DNA from: DATHZQ01 sp035458525
GTDB lineage: Bacteria; Actinomycetota; Acidimicrobiia; Spongiisociales; UBA5794
DNA length: 64,000 nt
Reading direction: 5' to 3'
Assembly: GCA_035458525.1 (NCBI GenBank)
Contig: DATHZQ010000014.1
Span: 1-64,000, forward strand
The notes under the pieces are model-generated. The model saw only the letters and a list, made by a program, of their open reading frames with translations, searched no databases and had not been told where the DNA came from. This document shows, piece by piece, positions 54,448 to 62,579 of the stretch. Position 1 is the first letter of the stretch. The number at the start of each line of letters is the position of its first letter. The position numbers were made by a program, and so were the translations under genes.

Positions 54448-55191
54448 ATGACGCATTCCCTGATTGACACGGGCACCTTCACGTCGCACATGGCGGAGGC
54501 TGCCGATCCATTGGTTGCCGCCGTTGCGGCTCGGCTCGGGATGGGCTGGGTCGGTGGTACGTGGCACGACCGGCTGACCCGCTTGCGAAATGGCTCGATC
54601 GACGCCGGGTGGATCTGCGGGCTTCTCTATGCCGAGCTCCACCGCCGCGACGAGTTGGACCTCGTGCCGGTCGCCGCACCCGTGATGGCGGCGCCCCGCT
54701 ACGGCGATCGGCCGATCTATTTCGGCGACCTCATCGTCCACGTCGACTCCGATATCGCCACCATCGACGACGTCGGCGGGCGGCGCCTTGCGTTCAACGA
54801 GCCGTCCTCGCTGTCCGGCTACCGGATGTTGCTCGATCGGTTCGACTCGCTCAACACGTTCTCGGAAACCGTCGCATCCGGCTCGCACGGTGCCTCGATG
54901 AGAATGGTGATCGAAGGCGCCGCCGACGTTGCGTGCATCGACTCGACCCTGCTCGACATGCTGGCGGTGCGAGATCCGGCAGCGCTGGAACCGTTGCGTG
55001 TGGTCGCCGGCCTGGGGCCCTACCCGGCGCCGCCCATCGTGGCGCTGGTGCGCGTCGCCGGCGAACTGCAGGAGCGATTGACGGCGATGCACAATGCACC
55101 CGGCGGGCGGAGTCTGCTCGCCTCCTGGGGAGTCCACCGCTTCGCGACCGTAGAGAGCGACGACTACGCAACGCTGGCCGCCCAAAGATGA
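54448..55191 (+). CDS. PhnD-like periplasmic-binding-fold protein without signal peptide
   Basis: 247 residues of the type 2 binding fold used by phosphate/phosphonate binding proteins. Recognisable parts are GTWHDRLTRLRNGSIDAGWICG, the PIYFGDLIVHVDSDI strand after the hinge, LAFNEPSSLSGYRMLL, and GAADVACIDSTLLDML. There is no signal peptide and no permease nearby, so it is probably a cytoplasmic sensor or enzyme-like member rather than a transporter part. The preceding 182 bp has no supported gene; a 25-codon frame at 54358 is open but unsupported. A strong terminator follows its stop directly. Confidence 0.72.
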   Translation: MTHSLIDTGTFTSHMAEAADPLVAAVAARLGMGWVGGTWHDRLTRLRNGSIDAGWICGLLYAELHRRDELDLVPVAAPVMAAPRYGDRPIYFGDLIVHVDSDIATIDDVGGRRLAFNEPSSLSGYRMLLDRFDSLNTFSETVASGSHGASMRMVIEGAADVACIDSTLLDMLAVRDPAALEPLRVVAGLGPYPAPPIVALVRVAGELQERLTAMHNAPGGRSLLASWGVHRFATVESDDYATLAAQR

Positions 55192-55222
55192 CGAGAGCCC
55201 CCGATCCCTCGGGGGCTCTCGT
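55191..55222 (+). terminator. Strong hairpin terminator after the PhnD-like gene
   Basis: A perfect 14-bp stem (ACGAGAGCCCCCGA with TCGGGGGCTCTCGT) closes on a 4-base TCCC loop, starting at the last base of the PhnD-like stop codon. The downstream bases TGTGGTTG are only mildly T-rich. Stem length and position make it the clearest terminator in the window. It separates the PhnD-like gene from dmdA. Confidence 0.8.
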
Positions 55223-55247
55223 TGTGGTTGGGGCAGATTCACGTGTG

Positions 55248-55288
55248 AAAGGCGCCGGGCTCCGCGAGGGTCCGGCGCTTTCTATGCT
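55248..55288 (+). promoter_or_regulatory. Second hairpin and candidate -10 element before dmdA
   Basis: AAAGGCGCCGG (55248-55258) pairs with CCGGCGCTTT (55272-55281) apart from one bulged G, giving a hairpin that ends in TTT. TATGCT at 55283-55288 follows and lies eight bases before the dmdA ATG at 55297. dmdA has no ribosome site. The arrangement fits either a back-up terminator or a promoter giving a leaderless dmdA mRNA. Confidence 0.4.
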
Positions 55289-55296
55289 CCCGGCCC

Positions 55297-56403
55297 ATGA
55301 ATCTGACCATGAGCCCTCGGATCCGCCACTCGCCGTTCTACGACGCAACGGTGCGGGACGGGGTCACCCATTTCACCGTCTACAACAAGATGCTGCTCCC
55401 GCTGTCGTTCGGCGATCTCGAAGCCGAATACGACATGCTCATGAACGGTGTGGCCCTGTGGGACGTGGCCGCCGAGCGGCAGGTGCAAGTCAGTGGCCCG
55501 GATGCGCATTCGCTGGCGCAATACCTCTCCGCTCGGGATCTCACCAAGATGAAGGAAGGTCAGGGCAAGTACGTTGCGATGTGCGATCACGACGGTCGCC
55601 TGCTCAACGATCCCGTGCTCCTGAAGCTCAGCGGCGATCGCTATTGGTTCTCCCTGGCCGATCACGACATGCTCCTGTGGTGCAAGGCCGTGGCCGCCGA
55701 GGGCGGGTTCGATGTCGAAGTCGTCGAGCCGGACGTCTCGCCCCTCGGTGTGCAAGGTCCGCTCGCTGAGGACGTCGTGGCCGATCTCTTTGGCGACTGG
55801 GTCCGGGACGTCAAGTTCTTCTGGTTCCGCGAGACCCACCTGGACGATATCCCGCTCGTGCTGTGCCGCTCGGGCTGGTCGAAGCAGGGCGGGTTCGAGC
55901 TGTTCCTCCAGGATGGCAGCCGCGGCATCGAGCTGTACGACAGGGTGATGGAGGCGGGCGCACCGTACGGGATCGGGCCTGGAGCGCCGAACCACGTCGA
56001 ACGGGTCGAAGGCGGACTGCTCTCGTTCGGTGGTGACAACACGCCTGACAGCAATCCGTTCGAAGCCGGGATGGGTCGCTACGTCGACGTGGATCTCGAG
56101 CCCGAGTACATCGGCAAGGCGGCGTTGCAGCGAGTGGCCGCCGAGGGGCCGGAGCGGCTGTTCACAGGTTTGATGCTCGAGGGTGCGGCGCCGTCGGCCT
56201 GGCCCCTCGAGGCGACCGTGCCTGTGACCTTCGGTGGCGACCAGGTCGGCACCATGTCGGCCATCGTGCATTCGCCCCGTCTCGGCCGGACGATCGCGCT
56301 TGCGCAGATCCGTCGGGACCTCGTCGAAACAGGCGCAACCGTCGAGGTCATGTCACCCAACGGCGTGTTGCACGCTGAGGTGCGTTCGCTCCCGTTCATC
56401 TAG
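55297..56403 (+). CDS. dmdA: DMSP demethylase DmdA (GcvT-family)
   Basis: 368 residues, the length of Pelagibacter DmdA (about 369). The match runs along the protein: HFTVYNKMLLP, LWDVAAERQVQVSGPDA, LLNDPVLLKL, YWFSLAD, RSGWSKQGGFELFL and GPGAPNHVERVEGGLLSFG, ending SLPFI. DmdA moves one methyl group from dimethylsulfoniopropionate to tetrahydrofolate, giving methylmercaptopropionate. The fold is that of glycine-cleavage T protein, and other GcvT-like demethylases are the alternative. ATG 55309 is a second possible start. No dmdB/C/D genes are in the window. The gene stands alone between a strong terminator and the convergent PhyH gene, whose stop is nine bases from its own. Confidence 0.78.
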   Translation: MNLTMSPRIRHSPFYDATVRDGVTHFTVYNKMLLPLSFGDLEAEYDMLMNGVALWDVAAERQVQVSGPDAHSLAQYLSARDLTKMKEGQGKYVAMCDHDGRLLNDPVLLKLSGDRYWFSLADHDMLLWCKAVAAEGGFDVEVVEPDVSPLGVQGPLAEDVVADLFGDWVRDVKFFWFRETHLDDIPLVLCRSGWSKQGGFELFLQDGSRGIELYDRVMEAGAPYGIGPGAPNHVERVEGGLLSFGGDNTPDSNPFEAGMGRYVDVDLEPEYIGKAALQRVAAEGPERLFTGLMLEGAAPSAWPLEATVPVTFGGDQVGTMSAIVHSPRLGRTIALAQIRRDLVETGATVEVMSPNGVLHAEVRSLPFI

Positions 56404-56411
56404 TTCCGGTT

Positions 56412-57413
56412 CTACGCACACACCGGGTGGTCGCGATTGGCGAGCCAGCGGTTCTGCTCGTAGAGCGATCCCTCGTGAGCGCCGGAGAGGACCCGCTGCC
56501 TGGTCTCCTCCCATCGTCGGGCGTAGACCGCCGGGTCGTGCACCTCGTGCGACGGATCGCTGCGGCTGCGGAGGACGAAGGAGGGGAACGCCGGGCGACC
56601 CGTGGGTTGCCCGCTGGGCTGATAGCGGAGATCGAAGCTCCATCGCAGCCGATCCGAGGTGTTGAGGAGCGCCCCATGTTCGGTGAAGCGTGTCAGGAGG
56701 ATCAGGGAACCCTGCGTGCAGGGCAAGGTCACCGGCTCGGTCCCGTGGCGATCGAGCAGCGCCTGCGGGATGTAGTTCTCCGCGGTGTTGAGCCGGCCCG
56801 GACAATGCAACGTCAACCCCCGTGAGCGGTGAGAGCCCGGTATCGCAACCAGGCAACCCATCTCCTCGGTGACGTCGGTCATGGCCACCCAGATGGTGAG
56901 CAGCTCGGTGTCGGCGGCTTCGTCCATCACGGCACCGAAGTCCTGATGCCATGTGGTGGCGCCGACATTGGAGTACTCCGCCATGGCTCCGCTCAGCAAG
57001 CGCTGCGGAGGCTTGAGGCGCACCTGCTGCACCGGGTTGAGGGTGATCTCCCCGCCGAGTATCGACTCGGCGACGTCGAGCACCTTTGGGTTCGACAACA
57101 GCCCGAACAGGGCCGGTCCGGTGTGTGCTCGTACCAGGTCCGGATCCAGTCCCTCGTAGTCGAGGGGGAGCGATATGCCGAGGTAGTAGAAGAGGTCGGG
57201 GTTCTCGGTGAGGATCGCCGTGTAGCGCTCGGCGAAAGGCAGTTCCTCGTGCACGTCCGAGATCGCACCACGGGCGAAGAGGTCCGCTACAGCTGCGTCC
57301 AGGGCGGTGGCGTACTCGTCTGCGACCGGGTCGAGGTCACCGGATTCGAGCACGTCGGGGACAACGAGGAAGCCCTGCTCGTGAAACAGTTCCACCTGCT
57401 CCTGCGTCAGCAT
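56412..57413 (-). CDS. Phytanoyl-CoA dioxygenase (PhyH) family protein
   Basis: 333 residues of the PhyH Fe(II)/2-oxoglutarate oxygenase family. It begins LTQEQVELFHEQGFLVVPDV, the usual PhyH opening. Iron ligands are His and Asp in TTWHQDFG and the late His in TEHGALLN, and the 2-oxoglutarate-binding Arg probably lies in LRWSFDLRY. Family substrates range from phytanoyl-CoA to ectoine and many secondary metabolites. An ectoine hydroxylase would fit the osmolyte theme, but I do not see its signature. It lies 16 bp downstream of the aldehyde dehydrogenase gene on the same strand. Confidence 0.85.
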   Translation of the reverse strand: MLTQEQVELFHEQGFLVVPDVLESGDLDPVADEYATALDAAVADLFARGAISDVHEELPFAERYTAILTENPDLFYYLGISLPLDYEGLDPDLVRAHTGPALFGLLSNPKVLDVAESILGGEITLNPVQQVRLKPPQRLLSGAMAEYSNVGATTWHQDFGAVMDEAADTELLTIWVAMTDVTEEMGCLVAIPGSHRSRGLTLHCPGRLNTAENYIPQALLDRHGTEPVTLPCTQGSLILLTRFTEHGALLNTSDRLRWSFDLRYQPSGQPTGRPAFPSFVLRSRSDPSHEVHDPAVYARRWEETRQRVLSGAHEGSLYEQNRWLANRDHPVCA

Positions 57414-57429
57414 GGCCAGATGGTACGCG

Positions 57430-58866
57430 CTACGGACGCCGGATCGCCACGTTCTTCCATTGATGGTACGAACCCATTGCCGCTCGGCCCTTCTCCCGGC
57501 CGAATCCGGACTTCTTGAACCCGCCGAACGGTGCTTCGATGCTCGGCTGGAACCACTCGTTGACGAACACCTGCCCTGCCTCGAGGCGATCCGCCAGATA
57601 GGTGGCCTGCTCCAGATCGTTGCCGAACACGCCGGCTACCAGCCCGTATTCGGAGTCGTTGGCGATGGCGAGCGCATCCTCCGTGTCCGAGTAGCGGATG
57701 ATGGAGAGCACCGGACCGAAGACCTCCTCGCGGGCGATCGTCATGTCGTTGGTGACGTTCACGAACACGGTGGGCTCGTAGAAATGGCCGGGCGTGTCCG
57801 GCACCGGGCTCCCCCCGGCCGCAGCGACCGCTCCGTCCTCACCGGCGATCTTCACGTAGCGGTCCACCCGCTCCAGTTGGGGCCGTGAGATGAGCGGACC
57901 CATGTCACTCTCCGACGCGCCCGGGCCGACGTCGAGCGCCTCGGCGACCGCTATCACCCGATCGACGATCTCGTCGTGCAGCCCATCGGGAACCACCAAG
58001 CGGGACAGCGCCGAGCACACCTGGCCCGAGTTGGAGAAGATGCCCCAGCGGGTCTGCTCCGTCACGTTGTCGAGGTCGGCGTCGGGCAGCACGATGCCCG
58101 CCGACTTGCCTCCCAGCTCGACGACCGCCGGTATGACCGACTCGGCTGCCGCGTGCAGCACCTTCTGCCCCGTGGCGACGGAGCCCGTGAAGGTGATCTG
58201 GTTGACGCCGGCATGCTGGGCCAGGGCGTCACCGGCGTCGTGGCCGTATCCGCAGACGACGTTGACTGCCCCCGGCGGCATGCCAACGGCTTCTGCGGCA
58301 TGAGCGATGTAGGTGACGGTCGCCGGATCGAGCTCAGGCGATTTCACGACGACGGCGTTGCCGGCGGCGAGGGCGGGGGCGATGCCGCGACCCGTGATCT
58401 CCAGGGGATAGTTCCACGGGATGATGTGCGCCGATACCCCGTATGGCACGGGCATCACGTAGTCGGTGTACCCGGCGCCGAGCGGGATGTAGCTCCCCTC
58501 GAGCTTGTCGGTGAGGCCCCCGTAGTACTCGAGGAAATTGGCCGTCCCGGCGAGCTCCCACCCTGACTCCTGCAGCGTCTTGCCCGAGTCCCGAGTGAGG
58601 AGTGCCGTGATCTCGTCCTCCCGCTCCCGGAGCCAGCGAGCCATGTCGACCAGCATCCGGCCGCGCTGTGACGGGCGCATGTCGGTGAGGCTCCGCTCGG
58701 CGACGCAGGCGCGGGCGGCGGCCACCGCTGCGTCCACGTCCTCTGGTGTCGCACGGGCTGCCTCGGCAAACGGTTCGGCGGTCGCCGGGTCCTCGAGCAC
58801 GATCCGCTCGCCGTTGCTGCCGTCGACCCATTGGCCGTTGATGTAGTTGCGGAAGTAGTCGCTCAT
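57430..58866 (-). CDS. NAD(P)-dependent aldehyde dehydrogenase
   Basis: 478 residues with intact catalytic residues: Glu in VVELGGKSAGIV and Cys in SNSGQVCSALSR. The N-terminal YINGQWVDGSNGER and the late EAPFGGFKKSGFGREKG are typical of the betaine/succinate-semialdehyde group. I chose ATG 58866 (MSDYFRNYINGQW); the open frame to 58935 runs into the divergent gene's start. It probably forms an operon with the PhyH gene, suggesting that the oxygenase generates an aldehyde which this enzyme oxidises. Substrate unknown. Confidence 0.87.
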   Translation of the reverse strand: MSDYFRNYINGQWVDGSNGERIVLEDPATAEPFAEAARATPEDVDAAVAAARACVAERSLTDMRPSQRGRMLVDMARWLREREDEITALLTRDSGKTLQESGWELAGTANFLEYYGGLTDKLEGSYIPLGAGYTDYVMPVPYGVSAHIIPWNYPLEITGRGIAPALAAGNAVVVKSPELDPATVTYIAHAAEAVGMPPGAVNVVCGYGHDAGDALAQHAGVNQITFTGSVATGQKVLHAAAESVIPAVVELGGKSAGIVLPDADLDNVTEQTRWGIFSNSGQVCSALSRLVVPDGLHDEIVDRVIAVAEALDVGPGASESDMGPLISRPQLERVDRYVKIAGEDGAVAAAGGSPVPDTPGHFYEPTVFVNVTNDMTIAREEVFGPVLSIIRYSDTEDALAIANDSEYGLVAGVFGNDLEQATYLADRLEAGQVFVNEWFQPSIEAPFGGFKKSGFGREKGRAAMGSYHQWKNVAIRRP

Positions 58867-58910
58867 GGTCGCCCGCAGCGTACCGACACGGCTGGTATGC
58901 CGTCGGTACG

Positions 58911-60209
58911 ATGCCCCCGATGCGAGTGCCCACACCTGCGGACCGACTCAACCTCATCTCGCAGCAGGGTCTCTGCATCGGGTGCGGGCTGTGCGAGGCG
59001 ATCGCCGGCCCGGAGCGGATCCGGTGCACCATCGCCCCCAACGGATACGAGCGGCCCGTCATCGTGGGCGATCTCGATCACGCCACCGTCGATGCGGTTT
59101 GTCGCGCCTGCCCGGGGGTGGTAGTCACCGGGCTCCCCGAGGACGCTGCGGCGGGAGCGACGCTCGACTCGGTGTGGGGCCCGTGGCGGCGGATCGTGAT
59201 GGCGTGGGCGGGCGATCCTGCTGTCCGCTACGCCGGATCGACCGGCGGGGTGCTGACTGCGCTCGGTATGTACCTGCTGGACTCCGGCGAGGTCGATGCG
59301 GTGCTCCACGCGGGTCCATCGATCGAGCACCCGAGCTTCGGCGAGTCGCGTATCTCCCGGACATCTGCAGAGGTGCTGGAGGCGGTCGGCTCCCGCTACG
59401 GACCGACAGCGGTGCTGACCCGGCTGGAGGAGGCGCTGGGCTCAGCCGACCGCATCGCCGTCATCGCCAAGCCCTGCGATCTGTCGGCGCTGCGGTTGCG
59501 GGCTCGCGACGAAGCCCGCATCGAAGCGCAGGTGCAGTATTTGCTCGCCATGGTGTGCGGAGGGTTCATGGCGCCCGAGGGCATGGCGGAGCGTATGACA
59601 TGGTTCGGCGTCGCCGAGGAGGAGGTGACCGGGGTGCGGTATCGCGGCAACGGCTGCCCGGGGCCGACGGTGTTCGAGCGCGGCGACCGGGAGCCGGTGT
59701 CGGTCAGCTATCTCGACTTCTGGGGAGACGACGAGAGCAGGTGGACCCTGCCGTATCGCTGCAAGATCTGTCCCGACGGCACCGGCGAGGCGGCCGACCT
59801 CGTCGCCGCCGACACGTGGCCGGGGGCGGCGCCCACTGCGGAGTGGGTCGAGAGCGATCCCGGGAGCAACGCCGTCATTGCTCGAACTGCATCGGGGGAG
59901 CAACTGCTCGCTCGCGCAGCCGCTGCCGGCCATATCGCCCTGGGTGAGCTCGTCACCGTCGCCGACCTCGACCTGTGGCAGCCCCATCAAGTGCGCAAGA
60001 AGGAGGTGAGCTGGGCCCGGCAGGCGGGACGGCGCGTCGCCGGCGCCGTACCGATCGAGATCGAGGGCCTGCGGAGCGATCAGCTGGCGCGAACTCAGCC
60101 GGTCGGGACGCTCCTCGAGGAGGGGCGGGGGAGCATCGCTCGAGTGCGGGACGGCCGGGCCGATGAGCCGGTGCCGGTCGCTGCAAGCGACCTGGGGGCC
60201 GCGACCTGA
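58911..60209 (+). CDS. Coenzyme F420 hydrogenase/dehydrogenase beta subunit (FrhB) family protein
   Basis: 432 residues. The N-terminal cysteine cluster CIGCGLCEA with a following CRACPGVV is the FrhB-family iron-sulfur region. AGSTGGVLTALGMYLL and VIAKPCDLSALR are the next conserved blocks, then GNGCPGPTVF and LPYRCKICPDGTGEAADL. Members bind FAD and use F420 or ferredoxin as electron partner in varied oxidoreductases. No hydrogenase subunits are present, so this is a stand-alone type. ATG 58911 or 58920 can start it, 45 bp from the divergent aldehyde dehydrogenase. Confidence 0.87.
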   Translation: MPPMRVPTPADRLNLISQQGLCIGCGLCEAIAGPERIRCTIAPNGYERPVIVGDLDHATVDAVCRACPGVVVTGLPEDAAAGATLDSVWGPWRRIVMAWAGDPAVRYAGSTGGVLTALGMYLLDSGEVDAVLHAGPSIEHPSFGESRISRTSAEVLEAVGSRYGPTAVLTRLEEALGSADRIAVIAKPCDLSALRLRARDEARIEAQVQYLLAMVCGGFMAPEGMAERMTWFGVAEEEVTGVRYRGNGCPGPTVFERGDREPVSVSYLDFWGDDESRWTLPYRCKICPDGTGEAADLVAADTWPGAAPTAEWVESDPGSNAVIARTASGEQLLARAAAAGHIALGELVTVADLDLWQPHQVRKKEVSWARQAGRRVAGAVPIEIEGLRSDQLARTQPVGTLLEEGRGSIARVRDGRADEPVPVAASDLGAAT

Positions 60210-60216
60210 TCCGGAG

Positions 60217-60966
60217 TCAGGATGTGCTGGCCACGGAGATGATCCGCCGGTACTGCGCCGGCACCTGGAACGGCTCCCACGTGGCTTCGGGCAGCGCCAG
60301 ACGATCCGCCACGATGTAGGCAACGGCCGGGTTGTAGCCGAGACCGGTGTGGCTGCCCCGCACTCGCAGGTTCTCGGTCCGCGGCGCCTCCTGCACGAGG
60401 CACGTCTCCCAATGAACGATGCCGTCGCTGCGGGTGTGGACCGCGGTGACGGGGACGTCGAGGGGCTCGCCGTCATCCAACAGTGGTCGCGCCGGGACGT
60501 GGAACGCTTGGAGGGCGTTGTAGAGAGGGGCGGCGTTGCTGGCCGTCTGTACCTCCGAGCGCACCGGCGTGCCCAGCGTGACCAGCGACCGCACCGACTC
60601 CGGGTCCCTTGCAGCGAGCTGCCGTGCGTAGATCCCGCCGAGGGACCAGCCGATCAGCGACACGGTGCGGCCGGTCTCTCCGGCGATCCGGTCCAACAGC
60701 GACGGCAGTTCGTTGATCACCCTTTGGGTGGGCCCCATGTTGCGGCCGAGGCCCCAAGGGTGCGATTGGTAGCCCAGAGAGTCGAGCAGCCGTCGAATCG
60801 TGCCGCTGGACCGATCCGAGGCACCGAACCCTGGCAGCACCAGGACGGGCTGACCGTCACCGTGCGGGAGAAGCCGCCGGAATGGCAGCAAGCCGATCGA
60901 GGTGGCGTACTCGCCCGACGCTCGCACCGGTTCGGCCATGGCTCGCAGAATCGAGGGCCGCTTCAC
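60217..60966 (-). CDS. Alpha/beta-hydrolase, lipase-like
   Basis: 249 residues from GTG 60966, which overlaps the TGA of the WS/DGAT gene (GTGA). The nucleophile elbow is GWSLGG, with VLVLPGFGASD as the oxyanion strand. The acid is probably in TAVHTRSDGIVHW and the histidine in RGSHTGLGYNPAV. Coupling to a wax ester/triacylglycerol synthase suggests a lipase acting on storage lipid. An upstream in-frame extension to 61521 is antisense-type coding bias within the synthase gene and is not used. Confidence 0.83.
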   Translation of the reverse strand: MKRPSILRAMAEPVRASGEYATSIGLLPFRRLLPHGDGQPVLVLPGFGASDRSSGTIRRLLDSLGYQSHPWGLGRNMGPTQRVINELPSLLDRIAGETGRTVSLIGWSLGGIYARQLAARDPESVRSLVTLGTPVRSEVQTASNAAPLYNALQAFHVPARPLLDDGEPLDVPVTAVHTRSDGIVHWETCLVQEAPRTENLRVRGSHTGLGYNPAVAYIVADRLALPEATWEPFQVPAQYRRIISVASTS

Positions 60967-62381
60967 GTGAGCGCCTTCTCCAGCTCGGCCACCTCGTCCT
61001 GGATCATGTCGATCAGATCCCACAAGTCGGGCAGGAGTTCGCGGTCGCCAACCAGGCCGAAGCACAGCCGGTCGAGGTACCGGTAGAGCGTGATGTTGAG
61101 TGCGGCCCCGTCCGTGATCGTCGACACGGGATAGTGGCCCTCCAGCGGTGCCCCCGCCAGATAGAGCGGGAAATGCGGCCCGGGCACGTTGGAGATCACG
61201 AGGTTGAATGGTGTCCAGCGCCCGCCCCGCCCGTTCCGGTACGCGACCTGCGCAGCCCGCGCCGCAAGCACGGGAGGTGCGAACTGGGCGAAGTCCTGGA
61301 GCAGGGTTGCCGGCGTGGCGCGGTGCGTCTCCTTGGCGATGCCCATCGTGCGATGCACGAACTCGAGGCGTTGCACCGGGTCCTCCAGGTGCGTGCCGAT
61401 GGGGGCGATCATGGCCGACACTTGATTGCCGATCTCGCCGGTCTCCTCGCCGGTGCGGATCGAGATCGGGATGAGGGCCTGGAGCGAGCGTTTCGGCACG
61501 CCCTCGTGGCGCGAAAGCCACCGGCGCACTGCTCCGGCAGATGCGGCGATCACGACGTCGTTCACCGTGGTGCCGGCGGCGTCCTTGATGCGCTTGACCG
61601 CGCTGAGGGACACGTCGCCGAAGGCCCAGCGCCGGTGCGGGGATATCTGCCGGTTGAGCCGCGACTGCGGTGCCACCAAGGCCGGGCGCGAGAGGATCTC
61701 GTCATCCGTGTGCATTCCGACGAGGGCCGGCAAGGCCTTCAACGGGTGCAGTCCGGGCAGACCTCGGACGAGCTCGTACCCCACCCGAGAGGCCCGGACC
61801 GGGCTGAGAGCGAGGCGCCGCAAGCTGCGCGCCAGCAGCGAGACTGGAGAAGGGATTTCGCCGGACTTCCACGGCGTTGCCGGGGCCGGGACAGTGCGTC
61901 CCTCTGGTTCGGTGTCGAGCAGGCTGGTGAGGATGTCGGCGCCGCCCATACCGTCGACGGCGGCATGGTGGAGCTTGGTGTACGTGGCGACGCGCCCATC
62001 GGCGAGCCCTTCGATCAGGTACATCTCCCAGAGCGGCCGGGTGCGGTCGAGGGGTCGCTGGTGGATCCGGGCGACCAACTCCGACAACTCGAGTGCGCCG
62101 CCCGGCGGCGGAACTGCAACATGGCGCAGATGGAAGCTGAGGTCGAAGTGGGGATCGTTGATCCAGTACGGGTTGTCGACGCCCAGCGGCACGGTGAGCA
62201 GCCGCTTGCGGAACGGTGGCAGCAAATGGATGCGCTCCTCGATGAGGTCGCGCAGGCCGTCGAATCCCCACTCTTCGGGCGCATGGGAGCGATCGAGCAC
62301 GACGACACCACCGACATGCCCTTGCTGGAACGGGGTCTCGAGGTTGAGAAACCCCGTATCGACGCCACTCAGTTGCTCCAC
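60963..62381 (-). CDS. Wax ester synthase/diacylglycerol acyltransferase (WS/DGAT)
   Basis: 472 residues, usual for the family. The active-site motif is HHAAVDGMGG (HHxxxDG). The C-terminal PLIPISIRT-like ALIPISIRTGEETGEIGNQ and the NLVISNVPGP segment are also typical. It esterifies fatty acyl-CoA to a long-chain alcohol or diacylglycerol at the membrane, making storage lipid as in many actinobacteria. ATG 62381 (MEQLSGVDTGFLNLET) is the family's normal N-terminus. The lipase gene downstream overlaps by four bases. Confidence 0.9.
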   Translation of the reverse strand: MEQLSGVDTGFLNLETPFQQGHVGGVVVLDRSHAPEEWGFDGLRDLIEERIHLLPPFRKRLLTVPLGVDNPYWINDPHFDLSFHLRHVAVPPPGGALELSELVARIHQRPLDRTRPLWEMYLIEGLADGRVATYTKLHHAAVDGMGGADILTSLLDTEPEGRTVPAPATPWKSGEIPSPVSLLARSLRRLALSPVRASRVGYELVRGLPGLHPLKALPALVGMHTDDEILSRPALVAPQSRLNRQISPHRRWAFGDVSLSAVKRIKDAAGTTVNDVVIAASAGAVRRWLSRHEGVPKRSLQALIPISIRTGEETGEIGNQVSAMIAPIGTHLEDPVQRLEFVHRTMGIAKETHRATPATLLQDFAQFAPPVLAARAAQVAYRNGRGGRWTPFNLVISNVPGPHFPLYLAGAPLEGHYPVSTITDGAALNITLYRYLDRLCFGLVGDRELLPDLWDLIDMIQDEVAELEKALT

Positions 62382-62579
62382 CTGCCAAGCCTAACCCTAC
62401 CGGAGCGGTCACCGATGCTCGCAGCGACCAGACTGCACTCCGCACGAACCGAACCAGCTCTCGAGGCCGATGCGCGATCATTTCGTCGTTGACGGATGGC
62501 TCATGTTGAGCGGCTTCAGGTTCGGCGCTTCGCACGTCCGGACGACGGGATGCTGCCGCATCCTCACTGGGTCTTGCTT

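Noticed and set aside
60882..62492. 536-codon open frame antisense to WS/DGAT
   Set aside because: It is opposite a clear acyltransferase with its HHxxxDG motif, and its composition is that of a shadow.
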